Shown: positions 11,201 through 40,769 of the stretch, piece after piece
Layout of the letters: each line of letters starts with the position of its first letter
How positions within the stretch are numbered: the first letter of the stretch is position 1
Origin: Engraulis encrasicolus
Lineage: Eukaryota; Chordata; Actinopteri; Clupeiformes; Engraulidae
Length of the DNA stretch: 64,000 nucleotides
NCBI RefSeq assembly: GCF_034702125.1
Contig: NC_085868.1
Span: 47,228,778 to 47,292,777 of the forward strand
Direction: 5' to 3'
Made by a program: the position numbers and the translations under genes
Notes under the pieces: model-generated
Databases searched by the model: none
The model's input: only the letters and a program-made list of their open reading frames with translations
Told to the model about the DNA's origin: nothing

Positions 11201-12427
11201 TGCAATTGAGAGAGTAGAGCAGGGGTGGGCAACCCTTTTCATCTGAGGAGCCACTTAAACTTCTTATAGTCCTCCGAGGGCTGTACTATGAACACAAACC
11301 AGGATTTCCCCCTGCACTTTAGGCCTATATTGAAGATGGGCATCTTTTCAACAGACCCCACCTTCACTAGGTCCCCTTAAAAATATAACTTAAATGTATT
11401 GCAAATGTAATTTCTAAGATTTTTTTTCAAAACATGTCTAATTTCATGTGAAACGGCGTAACATTAAAATGGTTTGTCGTAGTGTTGCACCGATACAATT
11501 TTTTGGCCCCGATACCTGATACCTGGCTGTGCAGTATCGGCCGATACCGATACCACTCTGTTTGAAATGTATAGATGTATATGAAGAGCTACATACTCCT
11601 TGGATGTAAAATCATTGTTGCTATCATGGTTTTGTCAGGCTGCTGCCTACCTTTGTCAAACAGGAAAAAGACTAATACTGTACAAAGTAAATGCAGTAGA
11701 ACTTTTTATAATTTTTAAATACCTCTGATATTAAATATTATGTTCAAGGCTGCATTCAAGTGTCATACAAGCATCAGTAAATGGTATCGGTGCCCTATTT
11801 GTTGGTACTTGCTGATACCGATACCACCGTTTTTGTGCCGTATCGGTGCAACACTTTTACAGTATGTCGGGCTGGATAAGACCCCTGTACACCTGGCCCA
11901 GGGGTGGGGTTTAACTTTTTTTTCTTTTTTTTTAACTCACAAACATTCTCTTGGTCTTTGCTTTGCCCTGATGAAGACCACATTTGTGATCGAAACATGT
12001 TGCCATATTGATTATGGGTAGCCAGATTTAATAAAGACTTTCTAAATGTATTCCCTTTGTCCTGTGGATACACTCCAGAGTGCCTGAGACCTGTGGTTTA
12101 GTGCTTAGATATTGTTGCAAGGTTTAAAACGGCCCTCTTTGGAATGTATGGGCCACTGTGACCTAATGGTCTGGGAGTAGGTCAAGGTATTAGATGGTTA
12201 CCAGGTTTCAGTCGTGCACCAGGAGGAACAATGTGAGTGGACTCCTTGAAATGTTTGTCATATTTAGATGAATGAACGAAAACTAAACTTAATTTTAAAA
12301 TGACTTTGTTTTTCTTTTAGTCCAGTGGTATGAGGACAACCCAGATGTGTGGCCAATAACCCAGAGCTTTCAGACAACACAACTGGATTCATCCTCTACC
12401 TGCGCATTGGAAGTCAAGACACTCTAG
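2238..12427 (+). CDS. tgds: TGDS, NAD-dependent nucleotide-sugar 4,6-dehydratase (12 exons, complete)
   Basis: Exons: 2238-2281, 2388-2454, 2590-2658, 4220-4310, 5031-5173, 6954-7052, 8189-8248, 8478-8521, 8988-9153, 9648-9703, 10038-10135 and 12321-12427. All introns are GT-AG. The joined frame is 347 codons plus TAG; human TGDS is about 350. It is an extended short-chain dehydrogenase. The Rossmann NAD loop TGGAGFIG is at residues 9-16, STDEVYG at 127-133 supplies the Asp-Glu pair of the RmlB type, and catalytic YAVSK is at 152-156. [22 protein letters not shown], and RPINDLRYP followed by LGWKPKVSW are the substrate-domain signatures. The bacterial homologue makes dTDP-4-keto-6-deoxyglucose. 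In humans TGDS defects cause Catel-Manzke syndrome. The start is in GGGGGAAATGG and is supported by the immediate TVLVTGGAG strand. The last exon ([10 protein letters not shown] onwards) has a C-terminal tail that differs from mammals. Confidence 0.97.
3246..3592. mobile_element. Short hAT-type element (347 bp) in tgds intron 3
   Basis: The left end CAGGGTTTCCCAAACTGTGG and the right end, whose complement reads CAGCGGTTCCCAAACTTTT, form terminal inverted repeats. The element is flanked by a perfect 8-bp duplication AGCTAGTA at 3238-3245 and 3593-3600. CAG..CTG ends with an 8-bp duplication are the hAT signature. The inside is a GGGGGTGCGC-rich sequence without a transposase, so this is a non-autonomous copy. 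Confidence 0.9.
3931..4042. repeat. Palindromic hairpin element in tgds intron 3
   Basis: The left arm starts GCAGTCTGTGCAT and ends CAATGCATTCTGGTTA. After a short GGAATATG loop the complementary arm follows and closes with ATGCACAGACTGC. The left arm has about 14 extra bases. This looks like a short foldback MITE. I did not find a clear target duplication. Confidence 0.65.
4556..4660 (-). repeat. tRNA-derived SINE fragment (reverse orientation)
   Basis: GAGAGAGGTGGGGATGAG followed by a B-box-like CTTGAACTTGGGTC, read on the minus strand, matches the layout of the other GGAGAGAGATGGGG-type SINE copies in the window. It is degraded and has no clear ends. Confidence 0.45.
4800..4937 (-). repeat. 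tRNA-derived SINE (reverse orientation)
   Basis: The reverse strand shows an A-box-like segment near CAGGTGGCTAGAGCAC and a B-box GGGCTCGATTCC, then the body with complement of GGGAGAGAGAGAGATGGG. The family recurs at 7262, 10560, 28001, 39311 and 42352. A 24-bp direct duplication (AGGCCAGTTTAGCCAATATT) follows at about 4935-4981. Confidence 0.65.
5205..5647. mobile_element. Short DNA transposon with CAGGGCTCTCAA ends in tgds intron 5
   Basis: The element begins CAGGGCTCTCAA and ends TTGAGAGCCCTG, which are perfect 12-bp inverted ends. ATAATG flanks it directly on both sides (5199-5204 and 5648-5653). The inside has an internally repetitive GTGTGACACACACATCTG / CACACTCTCACACG section. This is probably another non-autonomous hAT-like copy. 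No coding frame is visible. Confidence 0.75.
5713..6098. mobile_element. Short hAT-type element (386 bp) nested beside another hAT end
   Basis: The left end is CAGGGATGGCAATAAGCA and the right end is AAGTTCCACCCCTG, giving CAGGG-TGG inverted ends. A perfect 8-bp duplication AGCAACAC lies at 5705-5712 and 6099-6106. The sequence just to the left (5658-5705, CAGTGGTTCCCAAACTTTT) is the end of a different hAT element, so this copy probably inserted into an older one. Confidence 0.87.
6655..6722 (+). repeat. Repeat tail with ACATTTCGATG stem and CATCTTCATCAG motif
   Basis: TTTATTCAAGTGCACAACATG, then ACATTTCGATGG and CCATCTTCATCAGAG, is the reverse-orientation form of the layout GATGAAG - stem with CGAAAC - AATAAA. 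Similar pieces occur at 10440, 11950, 23223 and 35775. The element family is not identified. Confidence 0.4.
7262..7402 (-). repeat. tRNA-derived SINE (reverse orientation) in tgds intron 6
   Basis: Read on the minus strand it runs GCCCCTGCCGTGGCGCTAAC (A box), then GACCCAGGTTCGATTC (B box), then GGCCCGGGTCCTTTGCCGGC and a body ending in the complement of TGGGAGAGAGAGATGGGG. It has the same structure as the copies at 10560 and 28001. Confidence 0.75.
7641..7775 (+). repeat. tRNA-derived SINE with conserved GTGCCCTTAAGCA body
   Basis: TTTGTGGCAGTTGCTGCAATGG starts a degenerate tRNA-like head. GGGTTGCAGGTTCAAATCCC is a good B box. The following AGTGCCCTTAAGCAAACACC-TAACCCCTACATT is the conserved core known from fish V-SINE/HE1-like elements. 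This is a dead retroposon, not a tRNA gene. Confidence 0.7.
10560..10698 (-). repeat. tRNA-derived SINE (reverse orientation)
   Basis: The minus strand reads GGCCCTGCCGTGGCCATCC (A box) and GACCCGGGTTCGATTCC (B box), then GGCTCGGGTCCTTTGCCGACC and an A-rich AATAAAG-like tail. It is nested in the inverted-end element of intron 11. Confidence 0.75.
10930..11000. repeat. AATAAT microsatellite plus TATATAGCGC repeat fragment
   Basis: A short AAT run is followed by TTTTATATAGCGCATTTCAA and GGTCGCTTTACA, a fragment of a repeat common in fish genomes. No ends are visible. Confidence 0.4.
11219..11480 (+). mobile_element. hAT-like element end, left part
   Basis: GAGCAGGGGTGGGCAACCC followed by GAGGAGCCACTTAAACTTCT is a typical CAGGGGTGGGCAAC hAT terminus. 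Its interior (TACTATGAACACAAACCAGG, CCTGCACTTTAGGCC) is shared with the elements near 21570 and 32971. The right end is disrupted by the next repeat, so the copy is incomplete or nested. Confidence 0.55.
11480..11863. mobile_element. MITE with TAGTGTTGCACCGATAC ends
   Basis: TAGTGTTGCACCGATAC at the left is mirrored by GTATCGGTGCAACACT at the right. GATACC/GGTATC subrepeats lie near both ends. The ends resemble known fish hAT-derived MITEs. A perfect 8-bp target duplication was not found. Confidence 0.65.
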
Positions 12428-12700
12428 GACCATATACAGTTCAGGCTTATTGATATTCTGAAATGAATTTGACGATGAATGTCCCTTTGTGTCTGTGAAG
12501 AATGTAATATACAGAAATGTCACTTTATTTTCTTAAGTATTGTAGCATGATTATACTTAATGAAGGTGTTGCTACAGGGGGTTGACAACTGTTCAGATAT
12601 GCTGTATGCAAAATGTCCATATTATATGCCTTATTTTTCCTCAATTAAGTACATAAATAATAAATGAATGGTTATTAACCATCAACTGATACATTTTATT
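12428..12700 (+). other. tgds 3' UTR with AATAAA at 12659-12664
   Basis: An AT-rich stretch follows the tgds stop codon. The hexamer AATAAA at 12659-12664 is about 230 bases after the stop and is the best nearby cleavage signal. Further AT-rich hexamers occur downstream, so the true end is uncertain. Confidence 0.55.
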
Positions 12701-13079
12701 GATGTGCCTTTATACTAATGGGAGTTGGTGAGCTTTTTATAAATTTTGTAAACCAAGTTTTGTCTTATTTTATAGTACACGTTTAAAGAGAATCGTATGA
12801 CCTCATTAGTTTTAATTAAACTGCTGTCTTAATAGTGTTCATATGTGTGAAGTGTCTTTATTCATGTGTTAATACTCTGTGTAGTCTGTTTGACCAGGCT
12901 AATTAAATAACATTACCTTCTTCCTTCACTTTGCAATCTCTGGCCTATCTCCTTGGTTAGAAGAGAAAATAAATCTTACAGTTGTTTGTACATGGATGTC
13001 TGTAGATGAATCGATAGTCATTGATAGTTTCATGGTAACATTCATAGGTGCATGTGCTAAAAAATAGCAAGATGGAAAG

Positions 13080-13710
13080 ATTGCCCTGAAATGTTGTCTA
13101 ATAACATTCAACATGTATTCATCCCGCAATGCACAGGATTTTGTGGAAATTGGGTTGACCACTCAGAGCCCAAGCAGTGGTACAGTTGGCCCCAAGCAAG
13201 CCAGACCCATGATGAGAATGAAATATGGAATGGGAAGGAGTTCAGAGGGACTACTGTGCATTACATACTCTCAGTGTAGTGTTTCTGACTGTACTTAAAT
13301 ATAGCATTTTACTCTCTTGCACTTTGCACTCTCTTGACTTGACTTGACTTAACTTGACTTGACTTGACAAAGTCTGGCTTTGCCCCCTGGTTAAATGTGA
13401 AATATATAGTTTGTCGATGAAGTCTAGAATAATTTCTGTGACCGTTTGACCTTGATGGTCATGAGTGCTCATTCTAATTAAAAAATAAAATAAAATAAAG
13501 CTATTACCTGAAATATTGCCAAATAAATTATATTCTACATTCATTCATTCCTCAACAATGCACAGATTTCTGTGGAGATGGGGATGACCATTCCGTGTCT
13601 ACACAGTATTACAGTGTGGGCTCCAAGCAAGCCAGATGCATTATGAACTATGGAATAATGGAAAGGTGTCAGGAACCCATTAGGCCTTCTCCATCTGCAG
13701 ACAATATGCT
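13080..13710. repeat. Diverged direct duplication downstream of tgds
   Basis: The block CATTCAACATGTATTCATC-CGCAATGCACAGGATTTTGTGGA at 13106-13150 recurs at about 13538-13578 as CATTCATTCATTCCTC-AACAATGCACAGATTTCTGTGGA. Both are followed by AGCAAGCCAGA and ATGAAYTATGGAAT-type sequence. Copy spacing is about 430 bases. A GACTT/TTGAC pentamer run lies between them at about 13331-13370. No open frame is conserved between copies. Past the duplication, to about 14100, I see nothing clear. Confidence 0.6.
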
Positions 13711-14099
13711 ATGATGAAAAGTGCTTGATGCATGTACCTTTACACTTTGCAGCTAGGCTACTGTCTTTGTTACGATGACATGTTAAACATTGGTGAATAA
13801 ATGTTTGAAATAATTAAATATATTTTATCTATTCTAAACTATCTACCTCGGTACCTGCCTATCCTACTGTATCATTGACAGTATATACTGTCAATGTACT
13901 GTACACAGGTTCTAGTGCAACTGAATGGAACATTCCACATGTCCCACCTACTCTGTGGCCACGCAGCAGAGGTTGGTCCAAAGGCTTTAACATAGTAGGC
14001 GGAGTCAAGTAAAATCTTTGGTAGGCCTCGCCGATGCGTTTTCGTTTCGACCAATGCGTTCCTTTTCCTTCCTGTCGGCCTAGTTTTTTTCCGCCACGA

Positions 14100-14338
14100 G
14101 CCATCGAAGCCTACAGATTCGTAACGGGGTTTGCCTGGGTCAAGTTATAACTTAGAATACCTAGCAAGTGATCCGTGTGATCATTAAGTTATAAGGAAAA
14201 GCATAAGACTTTATTAGTTTTGTAAAGTGGTTGAAAAAATTGAAAATCGACGTCGACGACGGATATCAAGAGAACGACTGCATACCGGCAAACAAAGAAA
14301 CCTTCTTTGAGAACAATTTATCCTCTCTTTAGTTAGCT
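14100..14338 (+). promoter_or_regulatory. ddx3x promoter/5' UTR region
   Basis: This is the interval just upstream of the ddx3x start. It contains GACCAATGCG at about 14049 and CG-rich steps such as GACGTCGACGACGG (about 14250), with no clear TATA box at a usual distance. The start codon context is GCTATGA. The transcription start cannot be fixed from sequence. Confidence 0.4.
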
Positions 14339-29242
<14,904 letters not shown>

Positions 29243-32110
29243 TTCGACCAACTTTTACCCCCTCCTTATTCAGAACACCTAGCTGACCTGATCCCCTGGC
29301 CCCTTCTTCCTCCACCACCCCTTTGAACCACCACTCCACACCAGTTCACGGGCTGATCCAGCCACCACCACCCCCCCCACACATAATTGAATGGGAACCA
29401 CATGATGCCCCAGAAGAGAATAACCATGTGTTTTCACATCAGAACCCTCTTTGTATATTATCAAGTGAGATTCTTTGTGTTGACTTCTTCGGGAGACGAG
29501 GAAGTGGCTGGCTAGCATGAAGAAAACATAAGGAAAAAAAAAACATATCTGCACATTGCTTGTCAAGAGGATGACCTCTTTTTCTTTCTTTTTTTGCTTG
29601 GGGTGTTCCGTGGCACAAAAGGTGAATGATTTAAAGTCTGAGGTTGTTCGTTGTTTGTAAGACAAAGAATCACTTGATAATGTACTGTTCTTTTTTACGT
29701 TTTCCTTAATTTGAGTAACATCCGTTCTCTTTTTTTTTTTTTTTTTTTCCAAAATGCTGTATTCACTGGCAACAGACTATACACTCATTTTTCCTTTTAA
29801 ATATATCTTTGCGTAACAACGTCAAATAATTGAGCTCGTATCAAATCAAACCTTGGCAAATGTTTTGTGAGATAATGACTCCAGCCAGTCGTTGTTCCAT
29901 TTTGAACTTCAAATTTTGTTAGCCATCCTGTGGTGCCATCATAGGCGTTTCCTTCTGGGAAATGGGAGATAGCTTGCAAAATGCATTTCAAAATAAGATT
30001 TAATCAGTTGACTCATTTCTTTAAAAAGAATACCCAACAGATTTCTTTGAACTAGCCATTCCAGTTTGTTTTGTTTTTGTTTCTCAGTCATTTAAAAAAG
30101 ATCTCCATTTGTTTACAGAGCTGCAAAAGCACTTGATGCTTGAACTTAACAGCCATTCAACCAGAGGCTGCTGGTTTGTTTAAAAAAAAAAAACAAGGAA
30201 AAAAACTAGCACGGATGGTTTGTTATTTAAGTAGTGCATTCTTACTTGAACTGTATAAAAAAATGCAATAGACTTGGAAGTTAAAAATATATATATATTA
30301 TATTTCTTAATCACACAGAGGTTGGTATTGTAAATGAACGCGCCATATTTGCAAAAGTGGAATGGCTACTGGTGGCGAAGAAGTAGTAGAGTGCGTCACT
30401 GCAGCTCCTTACTGCTGGTCCCATGCTAGTGTTTTTTGGTCAAGAGGGTGAGGTTTTTTTTGTTTTTTTCTCAAATATTCTCACTACACAATCACTTTTT
30501 TTTTTTTTTGGCAAGCTGCGTTTAAACTGAAATGAAAGGAGGCCTAGGCTTAGTTATAGGAAGACTGTGCCTGCTCAGCACCGGAGCAAGGCTGGACGGC
30601 CCCAGTTTTTCTTCTCCATCTCTTGAAGTCGTCCGAAAGGGCTGAGATGTCGGCGGTATGAACGAACGAACGTGCACAACCGGACTTAGAGGCGAAGTTG
30701 TTCTTGGTTGTAAAGTAATTTCTTTTAAGCCAGGATATGACTGCTGTGTTTCCACCGCCGAGTGGGTGGGTGCTGTTATCATTCTTAATTCCTGACTGTT
30801 CCAATCCCCGTACTGACTGTGCTTTCTGGCAGCTAATGTAAGGAAATGAGTTGTGTGGCTGCAGTGTACTGCGGAGACATCGGTGGCTAAGGGGAATGAT
30901 TATTGGGGGGGGTAGGGTCCTTCACCGCACCCCCCTCGACAAGTGGCATCTTTCTCAAGGAGAAAGCTATTTGGGAGTGGGCATGAACAGTCTTTTCTTT
31001 GACTGAAGTGCAATAGATTCACTTTCAAACTGTGTTGTGCCTTGACATTTCAGATGAAGTTAAAAAAAAAAAACATTCTTAGCCCAACAATCAGTGCACT
31101 GACAGCATTGTGGTAACGACTTAACGTGACTCTTCGAGTTTGGGCTGTGTTCTCTTACATTAAATCCTTTTGAGTTTTAGTTGAAAAAGAAAAGGTATTT
31201 TATTGCACCTGTGCAGTTTTATAGATGTCTCATACATGTACTTGTGTGTAAAAGATTGCGCAGACGCAGCTTGTTTACAAGAGGTTATGGTTCTCAGTAT
31301 TTTTTTTTTTTTTTTTTATACCTGGGTTTGTTTTTGGGACCAGGGAATTGGCAGTGGAGAATTTAGCCATTTGCACAGATAACTAGATTCTACTTTTGCT
31401 GCTAGGCTGTGTAATTTATTAAGCATTTTTGAAAAGTATTTATTTTTATATGCCTAAAAAAGTGATACTTTCGATAAACTTGACCAAAAGACGGTAAAAA
31501 CACTGGCACTTGAATGTTAGTCACCTGAGTGATAGTTGTTTTACGGAAATAGTGTGAGGAGTGAGTGTCAACTATTTGGCTTTGAGTGCATTTTGGCTAA
31601 GTGTGCATTTTGATCGAATTTAAATTGGCTGTCAAAATTTGAAAGAAAATACCATAATACCATGCCAAGGTTTGGACAGAAAAAAAGTTAAAACAGTACA
31701 TTTTGTCAGTGACTTTCTTTTCTTTTCATTTTTTAAAAAATATATAAAGCCCTTTCCCCCTACCCTACCTCCTTGTTATGACTGGCTCGTGAGTATGTGG
31801 AAACATGTGGTGTGTACTATATATATATAATGTTGGAATAGATTTTTTTGGGCATCTTGGAAGGATGTGTCTCATAAGGGATGCATCTAGGAAGGGTGCG
31901 TTTCAGAAGGATGCGTCCTGTGAAGGACGAGTCCTTATTGTGTTTTTTTTGGTACTCTAGAAGCCAAGTGAGAATTTTTATTGGCCTTCTCACCGCCAGT
32001 AGTGGTTAGCGATTGCTTTATGTAGCAGTGTAGATACTGTGCACTACATAAAGACAACTTGTCAATTGTAAAATTTTACTTCATTAAAAAAAGACATTGC
32101 AAATATATAC
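29243..32110 (+). other. ddx3x: ddx3x 3' UTR with candidate poly(A) signal at 32083-32088
   Basis: After the stop codon comes an AT-rich, U-tract-rich stretch without another gene for about 2.8 kb. ATTAAA at 32083-32088 is followed about 25-45 bases later by GTGTTTGTTTCTTTGT, a GU-rich downstream element, so cleavage near 32100-32110 is plausible. Earlier ATTAAA at about 31159 is an alternative. A long 3' UTR fits the DDX3 family. The exact end is an inference. Confidence 0.5.
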
Positions 32111-32586
32111 CAAAGGTGTTTGTTTCTTTGTAAATATTTAGGTGTTAAAATGTTCCAGTATACGTTAATGGACCTTTGTCGGATGGGGAAAATGGCATAG
32201 GATGACACAACACAAAATACATCTTACTGAAACACGCAGCTGCCCAAGTGGGCTATGTTTTTTTAGAGAAACAAATTTGACTCTTAGTCATTACAAACGT
32301 CACAAGGCGTTTAATCTTTTTGCAGACAAATGATAGACATCACTGGAAGTTGAGAAATTCCCCTTAAAACGAATGGAATTTGCATCGTTCCATCTACTGT
32401 AATAACTGTCACTCAACATGATGCATTCAAAAGGGAAATTTAAAACACTGATACACATTACAAAAAAGACGACGACCAACATTCAAACATCAAGCGCATG
32501 TACGTGTTGAACATGCTACCCTCAGTCCATCTGCCAAAAGATGGACTGGTTCAGTGACCAAACTGAGCAGGTTGTGAACCACCTTA

Positions 32587-33577
32587 TACAAACCCCAATC
32601 CGATGAAGTTGGGACACTTGGTAAACTGAATCGAATCAAAATGCTATCATTTTCAAAACATTCAATCCATTCGTTAGGTGGAGAAGAGTGAAAAGACAAC
32701 GTGTTAAAACCAAGAAAGAATATTGTTTTTGGGGACATGTGCTCATTTCTAATTTGATATCTGCAACACGTCTCAAATAGGTTAAGTTGGGATCGGAGAG
32801 GTAGTTAACATCCAAATAAGCTACCGTATATCAATACAAGGGAGAATGTTTCATGAATTGTATGAATTGAAATGAATTATATTGACTGCCAAGATGAATG
32901 TTCAGGTATAAAATCACCCTGTTTTAACCCTGTTTTTTATATAACATCATCTCATCTGGTTCATGTAGCCCAGCGATGGGGAACCTATGTCTGGAGGGCC
33001 ATTTGCAGCCCCCGAGGCCATTTGATCCGGCTCCCGAGACCATTTTAATGTTATGCAGCTTCACATGAAATATGACATATTTTGTAAAGGACTCTTAGAA
33101 ATTACATTTGCAATATAAGTTATATTCAGGGTGCCTACAGAAGGTGGGGTGTGTTTCAAAGGTGGCTGCCTTCAATATAGGTCTAAAGTGCAAGGGTAAA
33201 TCCTGGTTTGTTTTCATAGTACGTCCCTTGGAGGACTTTTACGGCCCTCTGAGTAATTTGAAGTGGCCCCTCGAATTAAAAAAGGTTCCCCACCCCTGAT
33301 GTAGCCCAATTAACTGTTAAGTGTTGTCTTTTTTGTTTTTTTGTCTTCTTCGGCAATTGTTGCCTTTTATTACCCCTTGTCCCAACAGTTGAGATGTGTT
33401 ATTTTTGCATATTGATGAATATCCCCCAAAACAATAATTTTGGTCTGTTTTGATGGCTGATGTGTTTTCTTAGTACCATCCTCCATCTAGTGTAAGAATT
33501 AGATGGTTTAAAATGAGTATTTTGCTGTTATTCACAATTTACCTAGTATCCCAACTTCACTGGAGTTAGGGTTTGTA
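32587..33577. mobile_element. 991-bp element with TACAAACCCCAAT ends (nested host)
   Basis: The left end TACAAACCCCAATCCGATGA-AGTTGGGACACTTGGTAAA is mirrored by a right end whose complement starts TACAAACCCTAACTCCAGTG-AAGTTGGGAT. The family is widespread in fish. A hAT element (32971-33298) is inserted inside, so the host is older. No complete coding frame is visible. Confidence 0.75.
32971..33298. mobile_element. hAT-type element (328 bp), nested
   Basis: Ends are CAGCGATGGGGAACC and GGTTCCCCACCCCTG. An exact 8-bp duplication ATGTAGCC is at 32963-32970 and 33299-33306. The interior matches the partial elements at 11219 and 21570. Confidence 0.9.
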
Positions 33578-34060
33578 GAAGACTTTGGATTTCCGTATTT
33601 TATTTAAACAAATTCAGAAAGCAAATAACCCGCTTAACATGCTGGCTGATCTTCACAACACTGAAATTCAATGTGGTTGGATCTTAGCAGGTGCCATTTT
33701 CAAGTGAATGTATTGTAAAATGTATCCAGAATATATTGTAGATTATACAATAGTTAGATCCGGTCGAATTATTTCACAAATTCTGATTGGACAAGAGGCG
33801 TTCTACACGTCACTAGGAGTGAGGGTATCCTCCAACACTCTATGAATGACTCTTCACATCTAATAATCACTCCGCGACCAAAGATACAAAGTAACCGTTA
33901 CACCAACATTCCATTCCATCATTCCACAAAATAGGTTTTTAAAAAAAATAAGTTTATGTGTAAAACGGACATGTGGATAAAAATAAAAACACCATAGTGA
34001 CAGGTATGTTTTAGCTCCTTACAAAGGATATTTTTAAAACCAGAGTTTTAAGAGGAGATT

Positions 34061-34400
34061 TCTGTAATACTTCATAATACTGACTCCTTCTTAAGCATTA
34101 GTTATGCATTTGTTACACATTATTCAAACCTTAGATAACTCTTTGTAAAACGTTTGTTAACCATTATCTCTTTATTTCCCTCTCCAGGTATTTCCTATTA
34201 ATCATTAACATACACTATTAATTGTTATTGATACCGACACGTGTGTGAGAGAGTCTGGGAAGGATCGGCAAATGATGAATGATTTTTGTATCATTTGCCA
34301 ATCCTTCCCTGACTCTCTCACACACATGTATCAGAATCAACAAATAACAAATGCATAACTAATGCTTAACAAGGAGTTGGTATTATAAAGTGTAACTGAG
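34061..34400. repeat. Nested palindrome (about 340 bp) downstream of tmem19
   Basis: The outer arms pair TTCTTAAGCATTAGTTATGC (about 34089) with GCATAACTAATGCTTAAC (about 34353), extending to the ATAATACTGACTCC / GGAGTTGGTATTAT ends. Inside, 34230-34332 is a second hairpin: GTGTGAGAGAGTCTGGGAAG pairs with CTTCCCTGACTCTCTCACAC. It looks like one foldback element inserted in another. Confidence 0.7.
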
Positions 34401-34478
34401 ATTTCTTAATCTGTTAACATGTAAAGAAGCCAAAACGGGTGTGTTTACAAAAGTATCCATATACATGTAAGTGACGTT

Positions 34479-39667
<5,189 letters not shown>

Positions 39668-39881
39668 TCTGTAGAAAAAAAGAAGCACTTTCCATACTCA
39701 GGCAAGTCAAATGAGCAAAGAAAAAAAATACAAACCGCTCGTAGGCAGATATGCTTTCAATGAACTTAACTTAATGATTAAATGCAAACTGTTCAACAGT
39801 CATCACTTTATATTAATGAGTAGAGGGTAGGCCTCCCTTGCATGCAGACAAACCTGGGGACCAGATTGGAGCGCACACATA

Positions 39882-39950
<69 letters not shown>
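39882..39950. repeat. TG microsatellite upstream of tmem19 coding exon 1
   Basis: About 34 uninterrupted TG units. Confidence 0.95.
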
Positions 39951-39955
<5 letters not shown>

Positions 39956-40690
39956 TATGCCAGCACACCCTGCACCATGAGCCCTTCAAATTAGTGATTG
40001 ATTAGCGCAAACGCAAAGTAGCCTGGGCTTCGGAGTTGTGCAAGGTTAGGATGTTGTTGGGGTTACAGAGTCACGCGAACATCTTATGGGATGATTCAGA
40101 TCTTGTTCTAGGCGTAGGCTATCAGAAAAGCACACGTTTCTTTTTGCATTGGAATTTTACTGAATGGACTGCTTTATTTGAGATGACGGGCAGGTTTGCA
40201 CGATGATAAAAAAAATACTCAATACTCAACACATTTCAATGAATGACCTTTTGAAAGGGAAATTAATATTATAATAATAAAATCAAAGTTTAGCCAAATC
40301 TGACAGCTCCCTGATAATCAGCTGTTCGGTAGCCCACTGGCTCGTCAACAAACGCTGAATCACATTCGCGTATCAACACAGCACCATGAGAGGTACCACA
40401 GAACAGAATAATATACTACTTATAACCTTACCTCTAGGGCCAAAACAAGGGTATTTGGCTGTGTGTTTGTCCATTTCATGTACAATGATTTGAACATACT
40501 AGACCCCATGCAAGTTGTCAGCGAGGTTTATAAAGAATACTTCCTGTGGGTACCTCACTGCTAGATACATCGTGTCATAAGAAAAGTCCTTCGAAATAGA
40601 TTTTAAAATCTGTCTTTTGCCAATTCAATGCTTAGCCTGCATATTCTTGTAAAGTCTTCAGCAATGTTCTAAATGTTCTAACTTACATAC

Positions 40691-40760
40691 CTGGACGTGA
40701 TCGTGCATTAGTCATCTTGCCACATTTGGTACAATCAACCTTTATTTTGATGACTAGATT
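40691..40760 (-). other. Possible 5' untranslated exon of tmem19
   Basis: On the minus strand GATCACGTCCAG is followed by a strong GTATGTAAGT donor at 40690. Spliced to the acceptor before 39668 it would give a short upstream frame that stops at the tmem19 start region, so it would be non-coding. This rests only on the donor and its position. Confidence 0.25.
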
Positions 40761-40769
40761 TTCGTAAGA

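Larger units (their letters stand above)
10365..12096. mobile_element. 1.7-kb element with long inverted ends in tgds intron 11
   Basis: The left end CCACAGGTCCCAGGCACTC-TATCCACAGGA (10365 on) and the right end (CCTGTGGATACACTCCAGAG through CCTGTGG, to 12096) are inverted copies. Both arms also share the CTTCATCAGGGCAAAGCAAA block (10470-10495 and the complement at 11945-11985). The interior holds other repeats: a SINE, a hAT-like end and a TATCGG-rich element. No coding frame is seen. It may be one foldback element or two inverted copies of one repeat. Confidence 0.55.
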
